DNA of 40,061 nucleotides from Desulfobacterales bacterium RIFOXYA12_FULL_46_15 (lineage in GTDB: Bacteria > Desulfobacterota > Desulfobacteria > Desulfobacterales > Desulfobacteraceae), in the NCBI GenBank assembly GCA_001799395.1, contig MGTJ01000119.1, forward strand, positions 1-40,061, in the 5' to 3' direction. Below the pieces are notes generated by a model, which was not told the origin of the DNA, did no database searches, and saw only the letters and a program-made list of their open reading frames with translations. Numbering within the stretch: position 1 is the first letter of the stretch; every line of letters starts with the position of its first letter. Positions 23,318 through 34,100 of this stretch are shown piece by piece. Made by a program: the position numbers and the translations under genes.

Positions 23318-24775
23318 TTATTTCTTTTTATTCATGGCTTCCAGGAAAAGGCTTTCCATGGTTCCGCCGGATTTTCGGGATGCAATGCCGGCAAACTGTT
23401 TCCAGTTGTCCGGATCTTTCTGATCCGGTGATGTCAGCGTGATTCTTCTTTTTTCCTCATCCATTTCCTGGATCATTACGAGGATAGTGTCACCGGGCTT
23501 AAGCCGTTCATAGTCCGAAGGATTTGCAGCATGGCTGATATTGGATGAAGGCATAAGGCCCGTTACCCCGGGTTCAAGCATAATGAACAGACCGAATTTT
23601 TCCTTTTTCTCAAGCCTGCCCTCATGGGCCGAGCCAGGCTCATACCGGCTCGATGCTCCTGTCCAGGGGTCGCCCAGGGCATCCTTGATACTCAGGGAAA
23701 CTCTTTTACTGTTCATATCAATGGATTTAATAACTACATGGACGTGGTCTCCCTGCTTTACAACTTCCTCGGGTCTGAGAATTCTTTTGGTATGGCTCAT
23801 CTCACTGATATGCACCAAACCGTCCACACCCGGTGCAATTTCCACAAAGGCCCCGAAAGTCGTTAGTCTTACCACTTTGCCGGACACCTGGTCACCGACA
23901 TGGAAATCAGATCCCATCCCATCCCAGGGGTTGGAAGCAGTCTGCTTCATGGAAAGGGAAATCTTGGGGGAACCGGATTCCTTTAAAAATTCAATCTTCA
24001 GAAGCTTGACCGCCACAGTATCGTCCACTTGAACGATTTCATCCGGTTTTTCTATCCTGGACCAGGATAATTCAGAGACATGGATCATCCCTTCCACACC
24101 CGGAATCAACTCCACAAAAGCGCCGTAAGACATCAGCCGTGTCACCCTGCCCTCAACCGTATCCCCTTCCTTTACCGTATTCAGAAAAACGGCCAGTTTT
24201 TCCTTGAGTTCTTCATTTTGCAGGTCTCTTCTGGAGACTACAATGTTTTTCCCGCCTTCCTCATACCGGGAAATCAAAAAACGATAGGTCTTTCCGACAT
24301 GTTCTTCCTGGTTTTCAACATATTTCATATCCATCTGGCTGACCGGGCAAAAGGCTCGTTTGCCCATAATATCCACACTGAATCCGCCTTTAATCACGCC
24401 GGTCACTTTACCTTCAACAGGGGTCCTGCTCCGGGAGGCCTCATTCAGCATGGTTGCCTTGCCTGCGCCGGAAAGTGCTTTGGACAGGATAATTTCGCTC
24501 TCATTTTGGGACACGACATAAAGTTTCAGCCTGTCACCGACTTTATAGGGCAATTCTCCGTTTGCATCCAGAAGTTCGGCTTTATCCACAACCCCGTCGC
24601 TTTTGGTCCCGGTATCTATATATATACCGGCAGTGCCGATGGAAATAATCCTGCCGTCCACCAGGTCCCCCTGGTTAAGCTCTTTTCCCATCCCGGCATC
24701 ATATGATTCAAAAAGCTTTGCAAAACTCATTTCATCCTGATCTTCAATTTCATTGTCATCCTTCGGATCCGTCAT
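23318..24775 (-). CDS. S1 RNA-binding-domain protein (RpsA-like, five S1 domains)
   Basis: A 485-residue protein with five S1 repeats at about residues 35-100, 117-184, 203-276, 292-364 and 382-448. The third and fourth are the most typical (GRVTRLMSYGAFVEL, GMIHVSELSW; GKVVRLTTFGAFVEI, GLVHISEMSH). Shorter than the six-domain E. coli S1 (557), it resembles the S1-like proteins that bind mRNA on the 30S subunit in other phyla; an accessory RNA-binding role is also possible. Three in-frame ATGs lie close together. AGGAG at 24783-24787 is seven bases from the third (24775), which was chosen over the ORF's first ATG at 24793. The last 40 residues are basic and polar. Confidence 0.85.
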   Translation of the reverse strand: MTDPKDDNEIEDQDEMSFAKLFESYDAGMGKELNQGDLVDGRIISIGTAGIYIDTGTKSDGVVDKAELLDANGELPYKVGDRLKLYVVSQNESEIILSKALSGAGKATMLNEASRSRTPVEGKVTGVIKGGFSVDIMGKRAFCPVSQMDMKYVENQEEHVGKTYRFLISRYEEGGKNIVVSRRDLQNEELKEKLAVFLNTVKEGDTVEGRVTRLMSYGAFVELIPGVEGMIHVSELSWSRIEKPDEIVQVDDTVAVKLLKIEFLKESGSPKISLSMKQTASNPWDGMGSDFHVGDQVSGKVVRLTTFGAFVEIAPGVDGLVHISEMSHTKRILRPEEVVKQGDHVHVVIKSIDMNSKRVSLSIKDALGDPWTGASSRYEPGSAHEGRLEKKEKFGLFIMLEPGVTGLMPSSNISHAANPSDYERLKPGDTILVMIQEMDEEKRRITLTSPDQKDPDNWKQFAGIASRKSGGTMESLFLEAMNKKK

Positions 24776-24909
24776 TTTCATTCTCCTGAACACGGGTTAT
24801 TATCCTCTAAGCACCAGCCTTTCTCCGCCAAAGTGTAACCCTTTAATCCCGCTGCCATAGAAAATAATGATAAAATTGGACATTATGGGCCCTTCAAGCC
24901 TAAAAAATC

Positions 24910-24940
24910 AAGGGAAAAGGTTTTTTTTTAAGGGAAAAGG
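24910..24940 (+). repeat. Short direct repeat upstream of the FapA-like gene
   Basis: AAGGGAAAAGG occurs at 24910-24920 and again at 24930-24940, separated by nine T residues. It lies 40-70 bases before the FapA-like start codon, in a promoter position. It may be chance in purine-rich DNA. Confidence 0.35.
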
Positions 24941-24979
24941 CAGTATGATAAATTAAACAATTTCTCAGGAATTTTTGCA

Positions 24980-26740
24980 ATGGAAATCATAGAACCGAAA
25001 AAAACAACAGAACCTCTTTCACCTGAAAGAATCCAGGAAAAGGCCGATATCCTGGAAACCAACCTGTTTAAATCCATTTCCCATCAGACCGATCTTTCAA
25101 AGATGCAGATCCGGATCGACCGGGCAACGTTTCCGAATGTCGTTATTATTAAAGCACTGCTGCACCTGATGCCCAGATTCAATGTAAAGCCGCAGGACTT
25201 TCTTCTCGAACTCAGGGATCTTGTGCAAAAGGATATACCAAAGGATAAAAAGGAAATTATTGAAAAAGAACTCAGCCCTGTTGAAGAAACTCATTTTGAT
25301 GATTTAAGTGTTGCAACCCGGAGGTTTGAGGCGGCTGCCTCTTCAAATGAGATAGAAATCACGATCAACGGGATTCCTGAAATTAAAACCCGTCATGGTG
25401 AAATTGCAAAATCTTATTTCAATCATGAAGAAAGTCCGGGCCGGCTCCTGAAAGACGGGGTGATCAATTTCAGGGAAATTAATAAATACCCTGTTGTCAA
25501 TGCAGGGGACAACCTTTTTTATATTACTTGTGAAAAGCAGGGAAGACCAGGCCTTTCCTTTGACGGTAAAATAATCCAGGTTGAAGAGGCAAAACCCTTT
25601 ATCCTCCAAATCGGCACAACCATAAAGGAAATCAGTGATCAAGACGAATCGGGAAATATGAGGGGCTATTTTCTCCAGGCCTTGAAAACCGGGGTCATTG
25701 TGATCGGCAGGAATGAACACCACGTGATCCAAAGCATTGATATCAGTGAAGACATAGAAATCAAAAAGCTCGATTATTCTGTTGGAAACATCGGCACCCA
25801 GTATACCTGCCCGATTCAGATGAAAGTGGGTGAAATCTGCAACGGATTTAAAATCAGGGTTAACGGAAAGGTTGAAGCCCTTGTTTTGAACGGAGGGGAA
25901 ATCACTACCAACAATGAGGCATGGATCAAAATAGCCCAATCCGGGAGCCATATCGTGGCATTGAAGAATGTCCATATCGATTCGGCAACCCGGTCAATCA
26001 TCATATCTGAACAGGGGACTGTGGCGATTGCCAGGGAACTGATAGATTCAAAGGTTTTTGCCCCGAAAATAGTATTTGAAAAAAGCAGGGGCCTTATTAC
26101 TCATAACTACCTGGAAGCTGAACATCTATCCCTTAACGGTTTATATTTTTCAGGTGAAAATACGATCTATTTCGGAAAAGCCCCTTTTGCTGAAAAAGAC
26201 GAGATGATCAAATCCCGTGAACATAAAAAGGCTGACAAACTGAAATATATCAATACGGAAAAACTGCTCATGGGAAAACTGCAACTGGAACTGAAACGGC
26301 TGGCAAAATTAAGTTTTGCCGATCAGGACCTTGTAAAATATATCAAACCCATTATCGTGGCCACAAAGACCATGGACTATGAAATCATCAACAGGGAAAT
26401 GGATTTGATCGAAAAAAGAAACCGCAGCCAGGTGGTCACTAATGTCAGAAAACTGTTTGAAGCGCTTGAAAAAATTCCCCAGAGTATCCAGGCTTGTGAA
26501 CAGATGATATCCGAAGCTGATAAAAGCCTTGATCAGCTTAACAAAAGGATGGCTGTCATGAAGCTTTCCATTGAGGGGTATTTGCGGCGGGCCGCCAGCC
26601 TGAAAATTTTCTGCGGACTTAAGGATGAGACTAAAATTGTTGAACCCGATATCATTATGGAATCCTATGATATGGAAAATAAATATTTCAAGATCACCGG
26701 GACCTATTCCGGTGTGAACGGTTTTGAATTTGTCCGCTGA
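24980..26740 (+). CDS. FapA family protein (DUF342)
   Basis: A 586-residue soluble protein of the FapA/DUF342 family. Regions seen: a polar N-terminal part (1-110), an FapA N-domain-like stretch around FEAAASSNEIEITINGIPE, a repetitive beta-rich core (about 190-400) with GSHIVALKNVHIDSATRS and short strand repeats typical of a right-handed beta-helix, and a C-terminal coiled coil (about 420-540, many Lys/Glu heptads). FapA-like proteins occur near flagellar or chemotaxis genes and in polar flagellar placement, but the molecular role is not clear. It is monocistronic, with AGGA nine bases before the ATG, and convergent with the giant activase gene. Confidence 0.78.
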   Translation: MEIIEPKKTTEPLSPERIQEKADILETNLFKSISHQTDLSKMQIRIDRATFPNVVIIKALLHLMPRFNVKPQDFLLELRDLVQKDIPKDKKEIIEKELSPVEETHFDDLSVATRRFEAAASSNEIEITINGIPEIKTRHGEIAKSYFNHEESPGRLLKDGVINFREINKYPVVNAGDNLFYITCEKQGRPGLSFDGKIIQVEEAKPFILQIGTTIKEISDQDESGNMRGYFLQALKTGVIVIGRNEHHVIQSIDISEDIEIKKLDYSVGNIGTQYTCPIQMKVGEICNGFKIRVNGKVEALVLNGGEITTNNEAWIKIAQSGSHIVALKNVHIDSATRSIIISEQGTVAIARELIDSKVFAPKIVFEKSRGLITHNYLEAEHLSLNGLYFSGENTIYFGKAPFAEKDEMIKSREHKKADKLKYINTEKLLMGKLQLELKRLAKLSFADQDLVKYIKPIIVATKTMDYEIINREMDLIEKRNRSQVVTNVRKLFEALEKIPQSIQACEQMISEADKSLDQLNKRMAVMKLSIEGYLRRAASLKIFCGLKDETKIVEPDIIMESYDMENKYFKITGTYSGVNGFEFVR

Positions 26741-26802
26741 CTATAAACAAGCTCTTTTGGCTGTTGCTCCATATGCCGGATGAATAAACCCGTACCCTCA
26801 TA

Positions 26803-29800
26803 TTACAGGTTTTCAACCATAAAATGCAGCCGGTTTCTGATATTGGCTTCGCTCATGCCTGCATCAAAATCCAAGAAATAAAGGTTCATTTCAGGATAAA
26901 GGGTTTTGATCTTTTTTTCCATTCCCTTTGAAACAATATGATTGGCAATGCAGCCAAAGGGCTGGACGCTGATGACATGGCCAATCCCCTGTTCTGCAAA
27001 AACTGAGATTTCACCCGGGATCAACCAGCCTTCACCAAACTGATGGGTCATGGACAGAACATCCGATGCCTTTTTTGCAATCTGCCTGATATCATCAAAG
27101 CCTAACCCGTATCTGAATTTTGAAAACAGGGTATTTATTTTTTTTTGACAGGAATTCACCCCCCATTCAATGGCCATTCCAATAAGATCGGTGAGTTTTC
27201 TTTTCCTGATACCAGCCTTGATATTTTCTTTATAATTGACCAGATCCTGGATAAAATAATCGATAATGGGAGGAATGACAGGCTCAATACCCTGCCTGAT
27301 CAGCCAGTGAACTATATCCTGGTTTGCAAACCCGCTGTATTTGGCATAAATCTCACCCACGATGCCCATTTTGGGATAGTCTTTGCTATGAACCGGTATC
27401 TCATTAAAATCATCAACCGCTTTTTCCAGTAATTTATAAATCCCTGCATAATTACTGCCGGCGATACTGGCTGCAATTTTTTCCATATAATGCTGCCTCA
27501 GTTTCAGACTTTGGCCCTTATTTTTTTCCCGGGTGGCCACCGCATAATACATTTTTGCAATACAGTCGGCAAACATAGTCGTGAGAAGAAGAAGCCTTGT
27601 CTTTAAAAGCCAGTTGATATGGAATCCGGGCTGATCAACCAATCCCCCGGAAGCGGTTACACAAATAATGGGAATATCATCAAACCCAGCGCCGATCATG
27701 GCTTTTCTGATCAGAGAAAGATAATTGGACGCCCGGCACTGCCCCCCGGTCTGGGTAATGCCCACAGCTATCTTTTTATGGTCATAGGAATGGGTCTTCA
27801 ATGCCTTAATTATATCCCCTACCACAATGGTGCCAGGATAGCAGATGTCGTTACTGGCATATTGCAGTCCAAGATCCACAGACCTTCGATCGGGTTTCGG
27901 CAGGATGTGAAATTCATACCCGGCATTTTTGAAAATAGCCGGCAGATAAGCTGAATAATCTTCAGCAAAAAACGGGGCCAGGATGGTTCTTTTCCTGTCT
28001 TCCCCGGCAAATTTCAAAAACGGCTTTCTCTGCCTTAAAACCCCGGGGCTTCCAGGTTTCCGAAGCTTTAAGGATTCCACCAGGGATCTCAGTCTCAGCC
28101 TGACCGACCCCGGGCTTGAAATTTCATCCACTTTGATCAGGGTATGATTTTTGCCCCTGGTTTTCAGGATTTCCCTGACTTCATCAATCACCACGGCGTC
28201 CGGTCCGCATCCAAACGAATTGAGCTGAACCAGTTGAACATGGTCAGGATTTTGAGCCACCCATGCTGCCGCGTTGTAAATCCGGTTGGGATAGGCCCAC
28301 TGGGTAACCACCTGAACATCCTTAAGAGAATTGCCATCCACAGGCAGGGCATCCTCTGTAATGATATCCGCCCCTAAACCGGTGAGGATTTCCGGGATTT
28401 TGTGGTTGATAAGACTATCTGCATGATAGGGTCTGCCTGCCAAAACAATGAGAAGGGAATTCTCCCGGTTTGCTTTATCAATGATCCGGGATGCCTTCTC
28501 CCGGATCATTTCCCAAAGTTTTTCCCGGGCGGCAAGGGCAGACTCAAAGGCTTTATCGATAATTGTCCGTTCAATTTTAAACCGCTTAAGATAGGCAATA
28601 CAGGTCTTTCTTAAAAGATCCCGGTCATTAAAGGCAATGACGGGTCTGTCCAGGGGAATGTGACACCGTGTTTCAGGGGGGACGGCGCTTTCGATGACAT
28701 CGGCATAACCCGATACAATGGGGCAGTTATAGGAGTTCACGGCTTTTTCAAAATCATTATGTTCAAACATCACCATGGGGTAGAAAATCCTGTCTACTCC
28801 TTTTTCAACCAGATCGGCAATATGACCGTGAACCAGTTTGGCCGGAAAACAGATATTATCGGACATGACGGTCCCCATGCCTTTTTCGTTCATCTTGACA
28901 GTGGATGGTGAAGACAGGGTGATATTGATCCCGCAGCCGGTGAACAGCGTGTGCCAGAATGCAAAATTATCAAAAAAATTAAGACATCTCGGTATCCCGA
29001 GGGTCATCAGGGGATTTTGATGGGGGGAAAGATCCCGGTTGAATATCAGATCGGCTTTATATTTTACAAAATCAAACCCCTGTTTCAGCTTCTTTCCTTC
29101 TACCGAATAATATTTTTCACATTTATTCCCGGAAAAAAAGGACCGGCCGTTGGGAAAATCAAACCGTGTCACCCTGCAGGTGTTTTCGCACCCCTTGCAG
29201 GGCAGGTGACCGGTCTGATAGGCCTCGACCGCTTCAAGATCCGAAAGCTTGGGGAAACCGGTCCGGGCTGAAGAATTCTCAAGGGCAAAAAGTGAGGCCC
29301 CAAAGGCGCCCATAAGTTCAGGGATATCGGAAACCCTTACCTTTTTTCCTGTCATCTGCTCCAGGGCACGGACAATGGAAGGATTCTTAAAGGTACCGCC
29401 CTGCAATACAATGTGATCTCCCATTTCCGACATGGTGTGAAGTTTCAAAACTTTGAACAGGCAGTTTTTAACTACAGCATAGGACAATCCTGCACTGATA
29501 TCTTCAATGGCGGCATTTTCCCTTAAGGATTGTTTAATTTTGGAATTCATGAAAACCGTGCACCGGGTACCGAGATCGCAGGGTGCAAAAGCCCGGCAGG
29601 CAAGGACTCCGAATTCCCTGACAGAATAGTTCAAAGATCCGGCAAGGGCTTCCAGGAAGGACCCGCACCCGGAAGAACAGGCTTCGTTCAGTTCAACCCG
29701 GTGGACAATACCCTGATCAATAAAAACAGCTTTCATGTCCTGACCGCCGATATCAAGGATAAAAGATACTTCAGGATCAATATCCCTTGCCGCCAGGGTG

Positions 29801-31038
29801 TGGGCCATGGTTTCAACAATTCCGTGATCCATGTTAAAGGCCGCCCGGATCAGGTCTTCCCCATATCCTGTGACTGCGCTTTGTCTTATTTTCAAACCGG
29901 GATTTTCGAGGGCCAGAAGTGCCCTGAATTCAATAAGGCCCTTAAGAGCAGCCTTTATGGGGTCCCCATTATTGTTACAGTAATAGGAAAACAAAACCTC
30001 CCTGTTTTTACCAATCACCATGATTTTTGTGGTTGTGGAGCCTGAGTCGATTCCCAGATAACATTCGTCGTCGTGATACTCTGAAATAAGGCAGGTTTGA
30101 ACAGGAACGGTTCCCCTCTCTTTTTTCCATTCGGCAAAATGCCGGGGACTTAAAAAAAGAGGTTCCAGCCTGTCTCTGGTCTCTGAAATGTTTAAACTGT
30201 CTTCATCCAGTTTTTGAATCACCTCACTGACCCGGATCTTCGGTACCTGATGCCTGTCAAACAAAGCAGCCCCCATGGCCGGGATAAGTTCGGATCTGCC
30301 GGGCAGGACCACATCGGATAATGAGAACTGAAGGACTTTTAAAAAGGTATTCACAAGTTCGGGAAGAAAGGCTAAGACGCCTCCGCACAAAAGCATCTTC
30401 GGTTTTATGGCAACTCCCCTGGCAAGCGAATTGATACATTGAACCGCTACTGCATGGAAAACGGAAGCTGCAATATCTTTTTGAGGAATATTCCGGCTGA
30501 GCATATTCTGAACATCGGTTTTTGCAAACACCCCGCACCGGGATGCCACCGGATAAATATGGTCGTGGGATCGAACCAGATCATTGAATTGAAAGGCTGT
30601 GATATTCAAGAGAGTGGCCATCTGGTCAATGAAACTGCCTGTTCCGCCGGCGCAACTGCCGTTCATCCGGATATCCGGCAGCCTGCCCGGCTCAAAAAAA
30701 ATCACCTTGGAATCCTCACCCCCTATATCCATGGCACATCTTACATCCGGATACTGTCGTTTTATAATTTCATGGGCCGCGATCACTTCCTGGACAAAAG
30801 GGAGATCCAGCCGGTTTGAAACACCCAGACCGGCTGATCCTGTGAGTTTCAGCTCAAGGAGGCAGTCTCCCTTTTGCTCCAGAATCTGCCTGAAAAATGA
30901 TGCAGCCGCCTCATTGATTCTGGCATGGTGCCGCTGATAATCGGAAAAAACAAGGGAATCGTGAGAATCCAGAAGAGCAATTTTTGCAGTGGTGGAACCG
31001 ATATCCAGACCTGCTTTGTAAACTGTTGCCTGAGCCAT
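26803..31038 (-). CDS. Giant acyl-CoA dehydratase activase fusion (two BcrAD/BadFG ATPase domains + DUF2229/dehydratase-like region)
   Basis: A 1411-residue single chain. Domain A (1-265) has LDIGSTTAK, DIGGEDSK, NGSCAGGTGSF (Cys129) and SRCGVFAKTD (Cys168). Domain B (325-590) repeats the plan: GIDSGSTTTK, DIGGQDMK, NEACSSGCGSF (Cys454) and LGTRCTVFMNS (Cys493). A Cys cluster follows (Cys614/617/621/640; CKGCENTC then GNKCEKYY), then a 2-hydroxyacyl-CoA dehydratase-related region (about 675-1411) with GIPRCLNFFDNF, NICFPAKLVHGH, AGRPYHADSLINHK, NSFGCGPDAVVID and SNDICYPG. Family members are known in anaerobes (COG1924 + COG3580/3581); related YjiL/YjiM pairs carry double-cubane clusters. The substrate is unknown. 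Monocistronic; the ribosome site is weak. Confidence 0.88.
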   Translation of the reverse strand: MAQATVYKAGLDIGSTTAKIALLDSHDSLVFSDYQRHHARINEAAASFFRQILEQKGDCLLELKLTGSAGLGVSNRLDLPFVQEVIAAHEIIKRQYPDVRCAMDIGGEDSKVIFFEPGRLPDIRMNGSCAGGTGSFIDQMATLLNITAFQFNDLVRSHDHIYPVASRCGVFAKTDVQNMLSRNIPQKDIAASVFHAVAVQCINSLARGVAIKPKMLLCGGVLAFLPELVNTFLKVLQFSLSDVVLPGRSELIPAMGAALFDRHQVPKIRVSEVIQKLDEDSLNISETRDRLEPLFLSPRHFAEWKKERGTVPVQTCLISEYHDDECYLGIDSGSTTTKIMVIGKNREVLFSYYCNNNGDPIKAALKGLIEFRALLALENPGLKIRQSAVTGYGEDLIRAAFNMDHGIVETMAHTLAARDIDPEVSFILDIGGQDMKAVFIDQGIVHRVELNEACSSGCGSFLEALAGSLNYSVREFGVLACRAFAPCDLGTRCTVFMNSKIKQSLRENAAIEDISAGLSYAVVKNCLFKVLKLHTMSEMGDHIVLQGGTFKNPSIVRALEQMTGKKVRVSDIPELMGAFGASLFALENSSARTGFPKLSDLEAVEAYQTGHLPCKGCENTCRVTRFDFPNGRSFFSGNKCEKYYSVEGKKLKQGFDFVKYKADLIFNRDLSPHQNPLMTLGIPRCLNFFDNFAFWHTLFTGCGINITLSSPSTVKMNEKGMGTVMSDNICFPAKLVHGHIADLVEKGVDRIFYPMVMFEHNDFEKAVNSYNCPIVSGYADVIESAVPPETRCHIPLDRPVIAFNDRDLLRKTCIAYLKRFKIERTIIDKAFESALAAREKLWEMIREKASRIIDKANRENSLLIVLAGRPYHADSLINHKIPEILTGLGADIITEDALPVDGNSLKDVQVVTQWAYPNRIYNAAAWVAQNPDHVQLVQLNSFGCGPDAVVIDEVREILKTRGKNHTLIKVDEISSPGSVRLRLRSLVESLKLRKPGSPGVLRQRKPFLKFAGEDRKRTILAPFFAEDYSAYLPAIFKNAGYEFHILPKPDRRSVDLGLQYASNDICYPGTIVVGDIIKALKTHSYDHKKIAVGITQTGGQCRASNYLSLIRKAMIGAGFDDIPIICVTASGGLVDQPGFHINWLLKTRLLLLTTMFADCIAKMYYAVATREKNKGQSLKLRQHYMEKIAASIAGSNYAGIYKLLEKAVDDFNEIPVHSKDYPKMGIVGEIYAKYSGFANQDIVHWLIRQGIEPVIPPIIDYFIQDLVNYKENIKAGIRKRKLTDLIGMAIEWGVNSCQKKINTLFSKFRYGLGFDDIRQIAKKASDVLSMTHQFGEGWLIPGEISVFAEQGIGHVISVQPFGCIANHIVSKGMEKKIKTLYPEMNLYFLDFDAGMSEANIRNRLHFMVENL

Positions 31039-31184
31039 TCTGCCTGAAACTCCAAAATACCTTCCGGCTATTCTTACCGGGAAAAAAAAGACATTTTGAT
31101 TGAGTCTGAATGTATCAGGTTTGTTACAAAATTCAACTGGTTTTTATGGCATAAGGTGTTTTATGGGAGCCCGGTCACTATCCT

Positions 31185-34100
31185 TTAAGAAGGCAGGCTG
31201 TAATTCTTAAGACTGAGATAGGCTTTCTCAAAAGCTTCAAAAGCCTGTGTGCTGCCGTCAAAATGATTTGTCTTTCCCATATCCTCAAGGGCTCCGGCCG
31301 CCCTTGATAACTCATCGGCTGTCAGGTTGGCTGATCCTCCTTTGATGGAATGAGCTTCCTGTCTCAAAGTATCTGCATCTTTTGAAACAACTGCCTGTTG
31401 GATTTTTGGAATCTGCTCTCCTACTTTCCTGATAAATTCAACCAAAACTTCCATCAAAAAATCCTTATCACCTTCAAACTCTTTTAAAGCCTTTTCAAAA
31501 TGGATGGGTTCATTTTCACAAAGGATGTTTTTTATTTCCGGCGGTTTAGAGTCCCCTGAAGGGAGGATATTGTTTTTCCCGGTTTTTGCAATGGTCCATT
31601 TGTCTGCCATGGCAATGAGATCCTGTCGCCTTAAGGGTTTGGATATATAATCATCCATGCCGGCCTGGAAACATTTATCCCTGATCCCGGATACGGCATG
31701 GGCCGTCATGGCAATAATAGGTATCCTGTTTTTCCGGGCACCCGGGCCGGCCATCTGTTTTTCAAGTTCCCGTATCCTCTGTGAGGCCTCATACCCATCC
31801 ATGACCGGCATCTGGATATCCATGAGGATCAAATCAAATTTTCCGGTTTTAAACATATTTACTGCTTCTTTGCCGTTTTGGGCCAGGACCATGTTAAACC
31901 CTGCCTGGGTAATGTTTTTTTCTGCAATTTTCTGGTTGGTAGGATAATCTTCAACCAGGAGTATCCACAGCATTTTTCTTTGTTCGTCCGCAATGGAATG
32001 TCTTGTGACAACCTCTTTCTTATCTTCTGCCGGTTTTTCGATCAAACCGAGAACCGAGCCGATTGTCAGTTTCAGTTCATTTTTCCTGACCGGCTTTGAC
32101 AAATAGCCCTGTATTCCGATTTCTCTGCATATAAGGCTATCCCCGGCCCTTCCCATGGAGGACAGGATAATAATCGGGATACAATCAAGATCCTTATTTT
32201 CCCGGATGGCCCTGGCGAGTCCAAATCCATCCATACCGGGCATCTGCAAATCCATTAAAATAAGATCTACATTGCCCCCGGGGTCAGGTTCTCCAAGGAT
32301 TTCAAGCGCCTCTTCCCCATTTTGGGCACCAACCGGCAAACAGCCAAAAAATTCAAGGTATCTTAAAAAGATATAGCGGTTGGTCGGATTATCATCAACG
32401 ATTAAAACTTTCAAATCCTTTAAATCCACATTAAATGCCTTTGACTCAGGAGAATCCGCTACATGCTGCAACCTGAAACAGACGGTAAACCAAAAGTTAC
32501 TTCCAATTCCAGGTTCGCTTTCGATTCCGATTTCACCCCCCATAAGCTCAACAAGCTGTTTTGATATTGTGGTGCCAAGCCCTGTCCCTCCATATTCCCG
32601 GGTTGTTGATCCGTCTGCCTGGGAAAAACTCTCAAAAATTTCAACCTGTTTTTCTTTTGGGATCCCGATACCTGTATCTTTGACTGAAAATTTCAAAAAA
32701 ATCTTGTCCTGTTCCTGACTGAATTTCTCACCTTTAATGAAAATTTCACCTTCATGGGTAAATTTCAATGCATTACCCACAAGATTCATCAAAATCTGGC
32801 GCAATCGCCCGGGATCTCCCATCACCAGGGCCGGGACATCCGGCGCAAGATAGGAAATCAGTTCAAGTCCTTTTTTTTCAGCTCTTATGGCAAGGGAGGA
32901 GGCAAGATTCTCAAGGGTATTATAAAGGTTGAAAGGGATCTCTTCAAGTTCGAGCTTGCCGGCTTCTATCTTGGAAAAATCCAGTACATCATTGATGATC
33001 CCTAAAAGTGCATCCGCTTCATTGGAAATGGTCTTCAAATAGCTTTGCTGTTGATCATCAAGGCTTGAATCCATCATGAGTTCAGCCATACCGATGACCC
33101 CGTTGATGGGGGTCCGGATCTCATGGCTCATATTGGCAAGAAATTCGCTTTTTGCCCGGGTTGCCTGCTCTGCCTGGTCCCTGGCCTTGCTCAGATCTTC
33201 TTCCGCCTTGACCCGCGGGGTAATGTCGGTGATAAATGCAAATGAGCTCTGGATATCGTTCTTTTCATCATAGATCAAGGTCGTATCAAGAGCGGTATAG
33301 ACCTTTTCCCCATTTTTTCTAATCCAGGTCAGCTCATATTTACGGTAATGGGAAGAGGTCTGTTTTGAATACTGTTCCCTGAGTATTTCCGAACCTGCTT
33401 GATCAAGGAAATCAGTAGGGGGCCTTCCAATGATTTCATGCTCGTCATACCCGGTCATCCGGCAGACAGCCTGGTTTACATCAGTTGTGACCAGGTCTTT
33501 TCCAAGCTGCCAGTATCCAATCGATGTTGTTTCTATGAGCCGCCTGTATTTTTCTTCCCTGATTTTCAGGTTGTCCAGGGCCTGCTTTCTTTCTATGGCA
33601 ACGGCAATCTGGCTGGAAACAGCGATGAGAATGTCAAGATCTCTTTTTGTAAAATAATCAGGCTCAGAATAGCTATAGGCACAGATCAGGCCCATGATCC
33701 GGTCCTGGATCAAAAGCGGGACACCCAGCCAGACAAGCGGGGTATTTCCCATGATGGAGTCTTTCCCTTTTCGCAGCATCAGCATTTCCGTGGTCAAAAA
33801 CAGAGGTTTTCTTCCGAAAATCACCTCGCTGGAAAGGGATTTTAACCTGGAGACGTCCCTTATTTCCTTAATCCCTTCATTGTATTCATCCACTTCATAT
33901 GCAATATGGATCATGTCTTCTTTTTCAGTATAGATACCAATGTAAAAATTGGACAGTTCCATGATCCCGTTAAGGCTTTTATGCATTGATACATATAGTT
34001 CATCAAGACTCAGAGTGGTGGTGACGGCATTGGAAATTTCAAAAAGCGCTGCATTGATTTTTTCAGCATAATTTCTTTCATTGGCCTCCACATTAAGGTC

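Noticed and set aside
27145-30937. Long antisense frames opposite the giant activase gene
   Set aside because: They are shadow frames of a high-confidence coding gene, with no domain signatures or ribosome sites.
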